The position numbers were made by a program, and so were the translations under genes. Below the pieces are notes generated by a model. That model searched no databases and was not told the origin of the DNA. It saw only the letters and a list, made by a program, of their open reading frames with translations. This document shows, in pieces, positions 16,735 to 25,069 of a stretch of DNA of 64,000 nt. This stretch comes from Pontibacter fetidus. Lineage in GTDB: Bacteria; Bacteroidota; Bacteroidia; Cytophagales; Hymenobacteraceae. The DNA is taken from assembly GCF_010119545.1 (NCBI RefSeq), contig NZ_JAAEAA010000009.1, positions 1-64,000 of the forward strand, given 5' to 3'. Within the stretch, counting starts at the first letter, position 1. Every line of letters starts with the position of its first letter.

Positions 16735-17250
16735 ATGACAGCAATAGAATTTAGCAACGTAATACAACGTGTTGCTCAGTCTTTGCGGCCTGTGGCTTTT
16801 AACCTCACCCGCGATACTGACGATGCAAAAGACCTGGTGCAGGAAACCGTATTGAAAGCCTTGATGAATCGTGAGAAGTTTAAGACAGGAACCAACCTGA
16901 AGGCCTGGCTTTATACCATCATGCGTAACACGTTCATTAACAACTATAACAAAATCACCAAGCGCAGCAGCAATATCGACAGTTCAGAATACCTGCAGTA
17001 CCTGAATACCGACGAAAACTATATCACGCAAAACAAAGGAACGGCAACTTTCGTCATGAACGATATTAACAAAGCCATTGCCGGCCTGAGCGAAGAACAC
17101 CGCACGCCATTTATGATGTATTACATCGGGTTTAAGTATACCGAAATAGCTGAAAAACTGCAGATTCCGATCGGGACAGTGAAGAACAGGATACACATAG
17201 CACGAAAAGAACTGAAGCAAACCCTGAAAGTATATAAGCAGGACGCATAA
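16735..17250 (+). CDS. ECF-type RNA polymerase sigma factor in the carotenoid cluster
   Basis: Alternative sigma factor of 171 residues. Region 2 is seen in AFNLTRDTDDAKDLVQETVLKAL with FKTGTNLKAWLYTIMRNTFIN. Region 4 is seen in FMMYYIGFKYTEIAEKLQIPIGTVKNRIHIARKEL. It stands directly upstream of crtI with 38 bases between, and just after the B12-type MerR gene, the arrangement expected for a light-induced pigment circuit (LitR/LitS in Streptomyces is the known parallel). No anti-sigma gene is adjacent. Confidence 0.92.
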   Translation: MTAIEFSNVIQRVAQSLRPVAFNLTRDTDDAKDLVQETVLKALMNREKFKTGTNLKAWLYTIMRNTFINNYNKITKRSSNIDSSEYLQYLNTDENYITQNKGTATFVMNDINKAIAGLSEEHRTPFMMYYIGFKYTEIAEKLQIPIGTVKNRIHIARKELKQTLKVYKQDA

Positions 17251-17288
17251 GTTAACCTGCGTGGCGCGGCCTTTTTAACCCTTACTTT

Positions 17289-18779
17289 ATGAGCGAAAAA
17301 AATGTAATTGTTATTGGGGCCGGATTTTCTGGCATATCGGCGGCAACAAGTTTGGCCGACCAGGGTTATCAGGTAACCGTGCTGGAAAAAAATAGTACCC
17401 CCGGAGGTCGCGCCCGCAGCTTTAATACCCAAGGCTTTACATTTGACATGGGTCCCAGCTGGTACTGGATGCCCGATGTATTTGAATCCTACTTCCAAAA
17501 GTTTGGTAAAAGCACCGCAGACTACTATAACCTGGTCAGGCTCGATCCGTCGTACACGGTGGTTTTTGGGGAAGATGATTTTGTAGATGTACCTGCCTCA
17601 CTGGATGAACTGAAAGCCCTGTTTGAAAGATGGGAGCCGGGTAGTGCGCACCAACTCCATAGGTTTCTGGAACAAGCCGCTTATAAGTATGAAGTAGGCA
17701 TAAACCAGTTGGTATATAAACCGGGCCGCTCGGTTACCGAATTTATGAACCTGCGGTTGCTGCTGGATGTGCTGCGCATGGATGTTTTCCAGTCATTTCA
17801 TAAGCATATTCGCCGCTACTTTTCGCACCCCAAAATCATCAAGCTCATGGAGTTCCCGATATTGTTTCTGGGAGCTTTGCCTGAGAATACACCCGCCCTT
17901 TATAGTTTAATGAATTATGCCGACATCAGTCTAGGTACCTGGTACCCGATGGGCGGCATGTATAAAATTATTGAAGGCATGGTGCAGTTGGCAGAAGAGA
18001 AAGGGGTCGTGTTCAAGTATAACCAGGATGTGCAGGAAATTCAGGTTAACCAAAATATAGCCACACGCATAGTTACTACAACTGATGTTTTTGAAACCGA
18101 TGTTATAGTTGCCAGCGCCGATTACCACCACGTAGAAAAGAACCTGCTGCCGGCGCAATTCCAGAGCTATAGTTCGGAATACTGGGATACCCGTGTAATG
18201 GCACCGTCATCTTTAATATTCTACTTAGGGGTAAACAAACGCCTTAAAAACCTGCGCCACCATAGCCTGTTTTTCGATGAGGATTTTGGGCCGCATGCGA
18301 ACGAGATCTATACCAATCCGAAGTGGCCAACCAAACCCTTGTTTTATGTATCGGCACCATCTGTAACGGATGATAGTGTTGCCCCAGCCGGCTGCGAGAA
18401 CCTGTTTATACTTATACCGGTAGCACCAGGCCTGCAGGATACCGAAGAAGTTAGAGAGAAATACTATAACCTGGTGATGGACAGACTGGAGCAGCTGACA
18501 AACCAGGAAATACGTGGAAGCGTACTATACAAACGCAGCTACGCACACAACGATTTTATACACGACTACAATGCTTTTAAGGGCAACGCCTACGGGTTAG
18601 CAAACACCCTGTTGCAAACCGCACTGCTTAAACCCAGCCTTAAAAGCAAAAAAGTAAAGAACCTATATTATACCGGGCAGCTCACCGTGCCCGGGCCAGG
18701 AGTGCCGCCAAGCCTTATATCGGGGCAGGTGGTAGCGCAGGAAGTGGCGAAGGAATTTAAGGCTCCTGTAGTAATATGA
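17289..18779 (+). CDS. crtI: Phytoene desaturase CrtI
   Basis: FAD enzyme that introduces double bonds into phytoene to give lycopene. The 496 residues begin with a dinucleotide-binding motif (VIVIGAGFSGISAATSLADQG) and PGGRA, contain TFDMGPSWYWMP near 54, and end with the conserved YYTGQLTVPGPGVPPSLISGQ. Followed after 21 bases by crtB, as in most such clusters. Confidence 0.96.
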   Translation: MSEKNVIVIGAGFSGISAATSLADQGYQVTVLEKNSTPGGRARSFNTQGFTFDMGPSWYWMPDVFESYFQKFGKSTADYYNLVRLDPSYTVVFGEDDFVDVPASLDELKALFERWEPGSAHQLHRFLEQAAYKYEVGINQLVYKPGRSVTEFMNLRLLLDVLRMDVFQSFHKHIRRYFSHPKIIKLMEFPILFLGALPENTPALYSLMNYADISLGTWYPMGGMYKIIEGMVQLAEEKGVVFKYNQDVQEIQVNQNIATRIVTTTDVFETDVIVASADYHHVEKNLLPAQFQSYSSEYWDTRVMAPSSLIFYLGVNKRLKNLRHHSLFFDEDFGPHANEIYTNPKWPTKPLFYVSAPSVTDDSVAPAGCENLFILIPVAPGLQDTEEVREKYYNLVMDRLEQLTNQEIRGSVLYKRSYAHNDFIHDYNAFKGNAYGLANTLLQTALLKPSLKSKKVKNLYYTGQLTVPGPGVPPSLISGQVVAQEVAKEFKAPVVI

Positions 18780-18800
18780 TCAGCACCTAAACATGAAACT

Positions 18801-19634
18801 ATGGATTTATTTAAACAAACCTGCCTGAAATGCAGCAAAGTGATTACCGAAGCCTACAGCACCTCGTTTACGCTGGGCATCAAAACGCTGCATCAGAAAT
18901 TCCATTTCCCGATTTATGCCATTTATGGTTTTGTGCGCTGCGCCGATGAGATTGTAGACACGTTTCATGAGCATAACAAAAAGGAATTATTGCAGGAGTT
19001 TAAAGAACAAACTTATAAAGCCATAGCTACAGGCATTAGTCTGAACCCGGTGTTGCATGCTTTTCAGTGTGTGGTAAACGAGTATAAGATTGACCACGAA
19101 TACATTGAGGCCTTTCTGAGAAGTATGGAAATGGACCTGGAAGAGCAGCAATACGACCACCAACTATACGACAACTATATTTATGGCTCTGCCGAAGTAG
19201 TAGGGCTGATGTGCCTGAAAGTGTTTTGTGAAGGTGACGATGAAATGTTTGAGCGGCTTAAAAAACCAGCCTGCAGTTTAGGGTCAGCTTTCCAGAAAGT
19301 AAATTTCCTGCGCGACATGCAAAGCGATTACCTAGACCGTGGCCGCGTATACTTCCCAAAGGTAGAGTTCAAGCAATTCGATAACCTGAGCAAAGCTGAA
19401 ATAGAAGCAGACATTTGCCTGGATTTTGAAGATGCTTACAAAGGCATTATGGAATTGCCCCGTACGGCGCGCCTGGGTGTATACCTAGCTTATAAATACT
19501 ATATAAAGCTTTTCCGTAAAATACAGAACCTGCCGGCAACCCACATTCTGACCGAACGCGTAAGAGTACCTGATAACACAAAACTGGCATTACTGGTCAG
19601 TTCTTATCTCAGGTATCAACTTAACGCGATCTAA
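18801..19634 (+). CDS. crtB: Phytoene synthase CrtB
   Basis: Condenses two geranylgeranyl diphosphates into phytoene. The 277 residues carry the first aspartate-rich motif D49-x3-D53 (CADEIVDTFHE) and the second, VNFLRDMQSDYLDRGRVYFP. Its stop shares a base with the next start (TAATG). Confidence 0.95.
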   Translation: MDLFKQTCLKCSKVITEAYSTSFTLGIKTLHQKFHFPIYAIYGFVRCADEIVDTFHEHNKKELLQEFKEQTYKAIATGISLNPVLHAFQCVVNEYKIDHEYIEAFLRSMEMDLEEQQYDHQLYDNYIYGSAEVVGLMCLKVFCEGDDEMFERLKKPACSLGSAFQKVNFLRDMQSDYLDRGRVYFPKVEFKQFDNLSKAEIEADICLDFEDAYKGIMELPRTARLGVYLAYKYYIKLFRKIQNLPATHILTERVRVPDNTKLALLVSSYLRYQLNAI

Positions 19635-20167
19635 TGAGCAGATTTATACTTTTCATCCTTTTGGTGGCAGGCATATCTGTGGCTAAAGCTGCAAATGCTA
19701 CTACTTATAAATTATCCGAACTACGCGTAGAGTATCTGGCTGCCAGTAAAAACGAAGATGCTGCAGAGGACTTCTATGCTAAAATGGAAAAGTACACAGG
19801 AAAAGATCCGGTAGTAATTGGTTACAAAGCTGCTTCTGAAGCTGTAATGGCCAAGTATGTATGGAATCCTTATTTTAAAATGAAGCACCTGAACACGGCC
19901 TTGGGGCTGTTTGAAGAAGCAGTTGCGCTGAACAGGGATAATCCTGAAATCAGGTTTTTGCGGTTTATAGTAGAGTATCATATACCGGATTACCTGAACA
20001 TGAGCCAGCACATGGCCGAAGATAAAGCTATAGTTATTGAAGGGTTGGTAGAGCATCCGAAATCAGGAATAAACAAAGCCCTGGCTCAGACAATGCGGGA
20101 TGTGCTGCTGGAAAAGGAACGTTGCACCCCCGAAGAAAAGCAGTTGCTCAAGAGCCTGAAAATCTAA
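19634..20167 (+). CDS. Secreted protein of unknown function in the carotenoid operon
   Basis: I do not recognise the family. The 177 residues start with a signal peptide (SRFILFILLVAGISVAKAANA) and continue as a helical, charged protein with FEEAVALNRDNPEIRFLRF, which resembles one TPR-like helix pair. No membrane segment follows. Coupled to crtB by TAATG and sitting before the cyclase gene, it is likely expressed with the pigment enzymes. A role in carotenoid handling in the envelope is a guess. Confidence 0.75.
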   Translation: MSRFILFILLVAGISVAKAANATTYKLSELRVEYLAASKNEDAAEDFYAKMEKYTGKDPVVIGYKAASEAVMAKYVWNPYFKMKHLNTALGLFEEAVALNRDNPEIRFLRFIVEYHIPDYLNMSQHMAEDKAIVIEGLVEHPKSGINKALAQTMRDVLLEKERCTPEEKQLLKSLKI

Positions 20168-20254
20168 ATAACTACTAATGCAGAACGATTAATTGAATTC
20201 GTCATTAAAAATCTGATCAGTCATTAATCATTAACAATTATTAATTAAAAACCC

Positions 20255-20953
20255 GTGTACATCTACCTATACTTAAACATATTCACCATCCTGTTTCCGC
20301 TGCTTTTGTCGTTCGACAAAAAGGTGGCTTTTTACAGGAACTGGCCGGCGTTATTTCCTGCTATACTGGTAAATGCCCTGGTGTTTATAGTTTGGGATGT
20401 ACAGTTTACAAAGCACGGTATCTGGGGTTTTAACGAAGAATACCTGACAGGAATTTACTTCTTTAATCTGCCCCTGGAAGAGATCCTTTTCTTCATAACT
20501 GTGCCTTATGCCTGTGTATTTATTTACGATGTACTGAATGCGTATATTACTAAAGATCTACTGCAATCCTATGTTAAAACGATAGCCCTGGGGTTGATTA
20601 TAGTTCTGCCAACTATAGCTGTGTTTAATATGGAGCGCTGGTATACTTCTGTTACGTTTATGTTGCTGGCAATTTTGCACCTGGTGCATTTAAAGTATTT
20701 CGGTACAAAATTTCTGGGGCGTTTCTACCTGGCTTACCTGGTGCACTTGGTTCCTTTTCTGCTGGTAAACGGTGTGCTTACCTACTTACCTGTAGTCTGG
20801 TATAACGATAACTATAACCTGGGTTTGCGCATCGTTTCTATACCTGTAGAAGATACCATGTACTCGATGCTGATGCTGTTGCTAACCATCTCTGTTTATG
20901 AAGGTTTGCGGGAAAAGTTCAGTATAAAACATTATCAGACCTCAGTTGTATAA
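20255..20953 (+). CDS. Lycopene cyclase, fused CrtYc-CrtYd type
   Basis: Closes the beta-ionone rings of lycopene to make beta-carotene. The 232 residues form about seven membrane segments in two homologous halves, each with the family's acidic motif: PLEEILFF (Pro73-Glu76) and PVEDTMYS near residue 197. This is the single-chain version of the heterodimeric CrtYc/CrtYd cyclase, as known in other Bacteroidota and archaea, not the FAD-type CrtY. The start is GTG; no ATG is available before the first membrane segment. Confidence 0.9.
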   Translation: MYIYLYLNIFTILFPLLLSFDKKVAFYRNWPALFPAILVNALVFIVWDVQFTKHGIWGFNEEYLTGIYFFNLPLEEILFFITVPYACVFIYDVLNAYITKDLLQSYVKTIALGLIIVLPTIAVFNMERWYTSVTFMLLAILHLVHLKYFGTKFLGRFYLAYLVHLVPFLLVNGVLTYLPVVWYNDNYNLGLRIVSIPVEDTMYSMLMLLLTISVYEGLREKFSIKHYQTSVV

Positions 20954-20960
20954 CCTGTAT

Positions 20961-21815
20961 ATGCAGCACCTAAATGTAACTATCGATGCCAACTCCGGAT
21001 TCTGCTTTGGAGTAGTCTATGCCATACAAATGGCAGAGGACATACTGGATGAGCAGGGGTATCTGTATTGTTTGGGTGATATTGTACATAACGATGAAGA
21101 AGTGCAGCGCCTGCAGCAACGTGGCCTGCGGATAATAGATCATCAGCAACTCAGGGAACTGCAAAATGAGGCTGTTTTGATACGGGCTCACGGCGAACCA
21201 CCTGAAACCTACCAGACTGCGCTTTCCAATAATCTTACGTTGATAGATGCCTCCTGCCCGGTGGTGCTAAAACTACAAAACCGCATCAAAAGCTCTTACG
21301 ACAAAGATGACCGCATTTATATTTATGGCAAGCACGGTCACGCCGAAGTGCTGGGCCTGTTAGGGCAAACAAATAACAACGCCGTTGTTTTCGAAAATAT
21401 AGATGAACTGCTACAGCACGAATTGCCATCAAAAATTACACTCTACAGCCAGACTACCAAGAGTACCGATAACTTCTATAGTATAAAGAACCAGCTCGAA
21501 ACCAAAGGTTACGAAGTAGAAGCGAACGATACCATTTGCCGGCAGGTATCAAACCGCGATAGAGAGCTCCGGAAATTTGCCTCTCAATTCGATAAGGTCG
21601 TTTTTGTTTCCGGTACAAAGTCATCGAATGGAAAGGTGTTGTACCAGGTTTGCAAAAACACAAATCCAAATGCCTACTTTATATCAAAAGCTGAAGAATT
21701 ACAACCTGCATGGTTTCAGGCTGGTGATACAGTTGGTATTTGCGGGGCAACATCTACGCCCATGTGGCTTATGGAGCAGGTAAGAGATAGCTTGCTTAAG
21801 CTTGAAGTAAAATAG
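20961..21815 (+). CDS. ispH: 4-hydroxy-3-methylbut-2-enyl diphosphate reductase
   Basis: Final step of the MEP isoprenoid pathway, making IPP and DMAPP, the building blocks for CrtB. The 284 residues, counted from ATG 20961 (an in-frame TTG lies five codons earlier), hold the three iron-sulfur Cys in NSGFCFGV (Cys15), DASCPVV and GICGATSTP, and the AHGE block (IRAHGEPP). Its position between the cyclase and ketolase genes ties precursor supply to pigment synthesis. Confidence 0.95.
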   Translation: MQHLNVTIDANSGFCFGVVYAIQMAEDILDEQGYLYCLGDIVHNDEEVQRLQQRGLRIIDHQQLRELQNEAVLIRAHGEPPETYQTALSNNLTLIDASCPVVLKLQNRIKSSYDKDDRIYIYGKHGHAEVLGLLGQTNNNAVVFENIDELLQHELPSKITLYSQTTKSTDNFYSIKNQLETKGYEVEANDTICRQVSNRDRELRKFASQFDKVVFVSGTKSSNGKVLYQVCKNTNPNAYFISKAEELQPAWFQAGDTVGICGATSTPMWLMEQVRDSLLKLEVK

Positions 21816-21832
21816 GTCTGTACAAACCATAC

Positions 21833-22522
21833 ATGCCAACATTAAAAAAAGACACCCGTGGAATAGTAATCGCCGCAACTATAGTTTGTTGTTGGGTTGG
21901 GTTGCTTGCGTACCTGTTGACTAACTATACGGTCGACTTTGCATCGCCGGTGCCATACCTGTTAATGCTGGTACAGATGCATTTGTACACTGGCCTTTTT
22001 ATTACGTCTCACGATGCCATGCACGGCGTAGCTGCTCCTGGCCGGCCGAAACTAAACCGAACTATAGGAACTATAACCGCTTTCCTGTTTGCCTATAACT
22101 GGTACCCGCGCTTGCTGCCACGCCATCACCAACATCATAAGCATGTCGCAACCGAACAAGATCCGGATTATCACCATGGGTCGTTTTGGCCTTGGTACTA
22201 TAGTTTTCTGAAACAATACATAACCTGGTGGCAGCTATTGCTAATGGCAGTAAGCTTTAATGTACTCAAGTACTTCTACCCGGTAGAGAATGTGATCATG
22301 TTCTGGATGCTGCCGGCTGTTTTGGCTACGTTCCAGCTGTTTTATTTTGGGACCTACCTGCCACACCGCGGCGAGCATGCTCCCGAAAATCCTCATAAAT
22401 CCGGAACACAGCAAAAGAACCACCTGTGGGCATTTCTGAGCTGCTATTTCTTTGGCTATCATTACGAACATCACGACAAGCCCTATTTGCCATGGTGGCA
22501 ACTATACAAAGCAAAAGTATAA
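21833..22522 (+). CDS. crtW: Beta-carotene ketolase CrtW-type fatty acid desaturase
   Basis: Membrane di-iron oxygenase expected to add the 4-keto groups. The 229 residues have the histidine boxes TSHDAMHG, RHHQHHKH and HYEHHDKPYLPWW, plus FGTYLPHR, all as in bacterial CrtW. About four membrane segments. With CrtZ in the same cluster the end product may be astaxanthin or a related ketocarotenoid; which one is inferred. Confidence 0.9.
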   Translation: MPTLKKDTRGIVIAATIVCCWVGLLAYLLTNYTVDFASPVPYLLMLVQMHLYTGLFITSHDAMHGVAAPGRPKLNRTIGTITAFLFAYNWYPRLLPRHHQHHKHVATEQDPDYHHGSFWPWYYSFLKQYITWWQLLLMAVSFNVLKYFYPVENVIMFWMLPAVLATFQLFYFGTYLPHRGEHAPENPHKSGTQQKNHLWAFLSCYFFGYHYEHHDKPYLPWWQLYKAKV

Positions 22523-22642
22523 GCATCGTAATATTTAGATGTGTTTATGTTTTTAATGTAACAGTAGCTGTGGGCCCTGCGTAAGAGAAGCAACTTTATC
22601 CTTAATCAACTTCACGCAACTATTTTCCTTACAAGCATCTAT

Positions 22643-23227
22643 ATGCGCCCATCCGTTCGTGTTTATTTTTTATTGCTTAGTGTTTTCTTTTTAGCCGGTT
22701 TTAATGGCTATGCCGATACATTTAAGCGTGCTACCAGCAAAGACCCAAATACTTTTAAATCTGGGATTAGCTTTGTGTGGCTTTCTGAATTTGATAGCCA
22801 GGGGCTTATGTTCAGTAACCGGTATAGCCATTACCTGGGCGAACGTGCTGCCTTAGGCCTTAACGTGAGTTTACTCAGCGCATCCCGGTACGACGAAGGA
22901 AAGCAGATTTATTCCATTAAGAATACATTTTACATGGGTGGGCTGGAAGCCAGCTTCGACCTTATTCAGAAAGAAACGATAAGCCTTCGTTTAGGTGCCG
23001 GCGCAGCAGCAAGACACCGTTCCGAAATAAATTCAGATGCCGAAGAAGGTACTGTAGATGGTTCGGTAGCGCATATTAAAACTTCCGATGTAGGTTTTAA
23101 CGGTTTCCTGGAAAATGATTTTAACTTCCTGAGAAGTGGCGTTGCCGGTGCCCGTATAGAATACTTCTCATATTCTTCCGGTACGCCAGTCTTTGCCATT
23201 GGTATGCACGTCGGCTTTAAGTTTTAG
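22643..23227 (+). CDS. Small outer-membrane beta-barrel-like protein, function unknown
   Basis: The 194 residues begin with a signal peptide (RVYFLLLSVFFLAGFNGYA) and continue as alternating polar and aromatic strands ending in FAIGMHVGFKF, a C-terminal Phe typical of outer-membrane barrels. No family is recognised. It stands alone between the carotenoid operon and the dcw regulatory region, with its own terminator. Confidence 0.65.
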   Translation: MRPSVRVYFLLLSVFFLAGFNGYADTFKRATSKDPNTFKSGISFVWLSEFDSQGLMFSNRYSHYLGERAALGLNVSLLSASRYDEGKQIYSIKNTFYMGGLEASFDLIQKETISLRLGAGAAARHRSEINSDAEEGTVDGSVAHIKTSDVGFNGFLENDFNFLRSGVAGARIEYFSYSSGTPVFAIGMHVGFKF

Positions 23228-23246
23228 CGATCAAATAACGATAAAG

Positions 23247-23276
23247 AAAAGGGAGCCCGACAGCTCCCTTTTTTCA
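23247..23276 (+). terminator. Terminator after the barrel-protein gene
   Basis: Stem AAAAGGGAGC/GCTCCCTTTT, 6-nt loop, T run. Confidence 0.9.
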
Positions 23277-23320
23277 TTTTATACCTTCCCGGTTCTGGTT
23301 CTGACTTATACCAATCTTCT

Positions 23321-23356
23321 CCACTTTTCCCCGCATCTTCCACTTTGTCCCACTTT
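23321..23356 (-). promoter_or_regulatory. Reversed MraZ-type repeat array
   Basis: Read on minus, AAAGTGG occurs at 23356-23350, 23346-23340 and 23327-23321, with a degenerate unit between, at about 10-bp spacing. It has the same unit as the array directly before mraZ, but faces the other way. Confidence 0.55.
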
Positions 23357-23397
23357 TACGCTGGAAATCCTCCCCACCTGATGGTGAAAACAGGGGT

Positions 23398-23487
23398 TGT
23401 TTTGTAATTAATTGATTATTAGATATTTGTGTTTGTATTGCCTCGTATGATAGTGGTTTACATTCAAATATTCAAATATAGTTATAC
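23398..23487. other. AT-rich tract upstream of mraZ
   Basis: About 90 bases of A/T-rich sequence without a reading frame, immediately before a group of DnaA boxes. The composition would suit an unwinding element, but nothing else proves that. Confidence 0.4.
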
Positions 23488-23507
23488 CCAAAGTGGGTTG
23501 ATACGTA

Positions 23508-23554
23508 TGTGGATAATGTGGATAAGTGGTGTGGATTACCATAATTTATCCACA
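23508..23554. promoter_or_regulatory. Cluster of DnaA boxes
   Basis: Three exact TTATCCACA boxes: two abutting on minus (23508-23516, 23517-23525) and one on plus (23546-23554). A fourth with one mismatch lies at 23530-23538 (TGTGGATTA). All fall in 47 bases. Confidence 0.65.
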
Positions 23555-23583
23555 AAGTGGTAAAAAGTGGGAGATTGTGGTTG
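23554..23583 (+). promoter_or_regulatory. MraZ operator (10-bp direct repeats)
   Basis: AAAGTGG at 23554 and 23564, ATTGTGG at 23574, exactly 10 bp apart, ending at the -33 element of the mraZ promoter. AAAGTGK repeats at this pitch are the known MraZ site in Mollicutes. A further single AAAGTGG lies at 23490-23496. Confidence 0.75.
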
Positions 23584-23610
23584 TGGTCTTTTGTTGAATC
23601 GTTACATTTG
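23581..23610 (+). promoter_or_regulatory. mraZ (dcw) promoter
   Basis: TTG at 23581-23583, 19-nt spacer, TACATTTG at 23603-23610, 39 bases before the mraZ ATG. Confidence 0.75.
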
Positions 23611-23649
23611 TATACTCCGAAAACCACGCGGACGAACCTAAAGAAAAAC

Positions 23650-24117
23650 ATGAACTTCCTGTCAGGCGAATTTGAATGCAAGATAGACCCTAAGGGAAGG
23701 TTGGTTTTACCTGCAAAGATAAAAGCCAACCTGCCGGAGGCGTCTGGCAATCATGTGGTGCTGATGCGTGGTTTTGAGCCTTGCCTGGTGTTATATCCGA
23801 AGGCAGAATGGAAAGTGATCTATGACAAGGTGGCCGGCCTGAACGAGTTTAACGAAGAGTACCGCCACTTTCAGCGTAACTTCTTTAGAGGGAATACAGA
23901 GATAGAGTTGGATGGAACAGGCCGTTTTATACTGCCTAAAACCATGGCCCGCTTCGCCGAGCTGGATAAAGAAGTAATTATAGTTGGGTTGGGTAACCGC
24001 GTCGAGATCTGGAACCCGGATAAGTATGAAGAGTTCCTGATCAAAGATCAGCAGAATTTCTCGCAGCTGGCGCAGAAGTTCCTGGGAGATAAAGAAGAAA
24101 AAGAACCGTTGCTGTAA
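23650..24117 (+). CDS. mraZ: Transcriptional regulator MraZ
   Basis: DNA-binding regulator that controls its own dcw cluster. The 155 residues from ATG 23650 contain two SpoVT-AbrB-like halves: FLSGEFECKIDPKGRLVLPAKIK at the start and NTEIELDGTGRFILPKTM in the second half. A longer reading from GTG upstream would run through the promoter and operator and is rejected. It ends in a TAATG overlap with rsmH. Confidence 0.95.
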   Translation: MNFLSGEFECKIDPKGRLVLPAKIKANLPEASGNHVVLMRGFEPCLVLYPKAEWKVIYDKVAGLNEFNEEYRHFQRNFFRGNTEIELDGTGRFILPKTMARFAELDKEVIIVGLGNRVEIWNPDKYEEFLIKDQQNFSQLAQKFLGDKEEKEPLL

Positions 24118-25031
24118 TGGAATACCATCGCCCTGTTATGTTGGAAGAGTCGGTTGATGCTTTGGCTATAAAACCGGACGGTGTATATGTGGATGTAACC
24201 TTTGGCGGCGGCGGACATTCAGCACTTATAGTTAGCAAGCTTACAACCGGTAAGCTATATAGTTTCGATCAGGACCGCGATGCAGAAGAGCAAAGCAAGA
24301 AGCTGGAAGGAGAGAACTTCCAGTTTGTGCGAGCCAACTTCCGTGATTTGAAAAAGTATTTGCGCCTGTACCGTGTAAAAGAAGTTGATGGCATCCTGGC
24401 TGACCTTGGTGTTTCATCGCATCAGTTTAACGAAGGCAGCCGTGGTTTTTCAACCCGTTTTGATGGACCGTTGGATATGCGCATGGACTACGACCAGGGC
24501 GACTCGGCGAAAGATGTGGTTGAAAACTATAGTGAAGAGCAGTTGCACCGCATTTTTGGCATCTACGGCGAAGTAAAGAATGCAAAGACTTTAGCCAGAA
24601 CTATAGTTGAGCAACGCGCCCGCAAGCCGATTGAAACGATTGAAGATTTTAAGCAGGCGATACGGTCCTGTACACCGAAAGGCAAAGAGAATAAATACCT
24701 GGCACAGGTCTTTCAGGCGCTCCGCATCGAAGTGAACGACGAAATGAAAGCGCTGGAAGAGATGCTGGTGCAGGCAGCCGAAGTGCTGAAGCCCGGCGGA
24801 AGATTGGCGGTTATCTCTTACCATTCTTTGGAAGACCGTTTGGTGAAGAACTTTATAGCAAAAGGTAAATTTTTCGGGGAGGTTGAAAAGGACCTGTTCG
24901 GGAACGAAATAAGGCCGCTGGATGCTGTAAGTCGGAAACCGATAGTGCCTACAGAAGAAGAATTACTGATAAATAGCCGCTCGAGGAGCGCAAAGCTGAG
25001 AATAGCACAGAAAAGAGAATTAGATGATTAA
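24117..25031 (+). CDS. rsmH: 16S rRNA m4C1402 methyltransferase RsmH
   Basis: SAM-dependent methylation of 16S rRNA C1402. The 304 residues begin YHRPVMLEESVDAL and hold the SAM motif VDVTFGGGGHS near 26-36, then LADLGVSSHQFNEGSRGFS and the C-terminal ISYHSLEDRLVKNF. Second gene of the dcw run. Confidence 0.96.
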   Translation: MEYHRPVMLEESVDALAIKPDGVYVDVTFGGGGHSALIVSKLTTGKLYSFDQDRDAEEQSKKLEGENFQFVRANFRDLKKYLRLYRVKEVDGILADLGVSSHQFNEGSRGFSTRFDGPLDMRMDYDQGDSAKDVVENYSEEQLHRIFGIYGEVKNAKTLARTIVEQRARKPIETIEDFKQAIRSCTPKGKENKYLAQVFQALRIEVNDEMKALEEMLVQAAEVLKPGGRLAVISYHSLEDRLVKNFIAKGKFFGEVEKDLFGNEIRPLDAVSRKPIVPTEEELLINSRSRSAKLRIAQKRELDD

Positions 25032-25069
25032 ACACCTGGCCTGACAAGCCGAATTTTAAATGAGTAACT

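Noticed and set aside
16976..17220. Anti-sigma factor gene next to the carotenoid ECF sigma
   Set aside because: Only antisense shadow frames exist there; no membrane or zinc anti-sigma motif is seen.
23557..23649. Longer GTG start for mraZ
   Set aside because: It would encode the operator and promoter; the conserved N-terminus begins at 23650.
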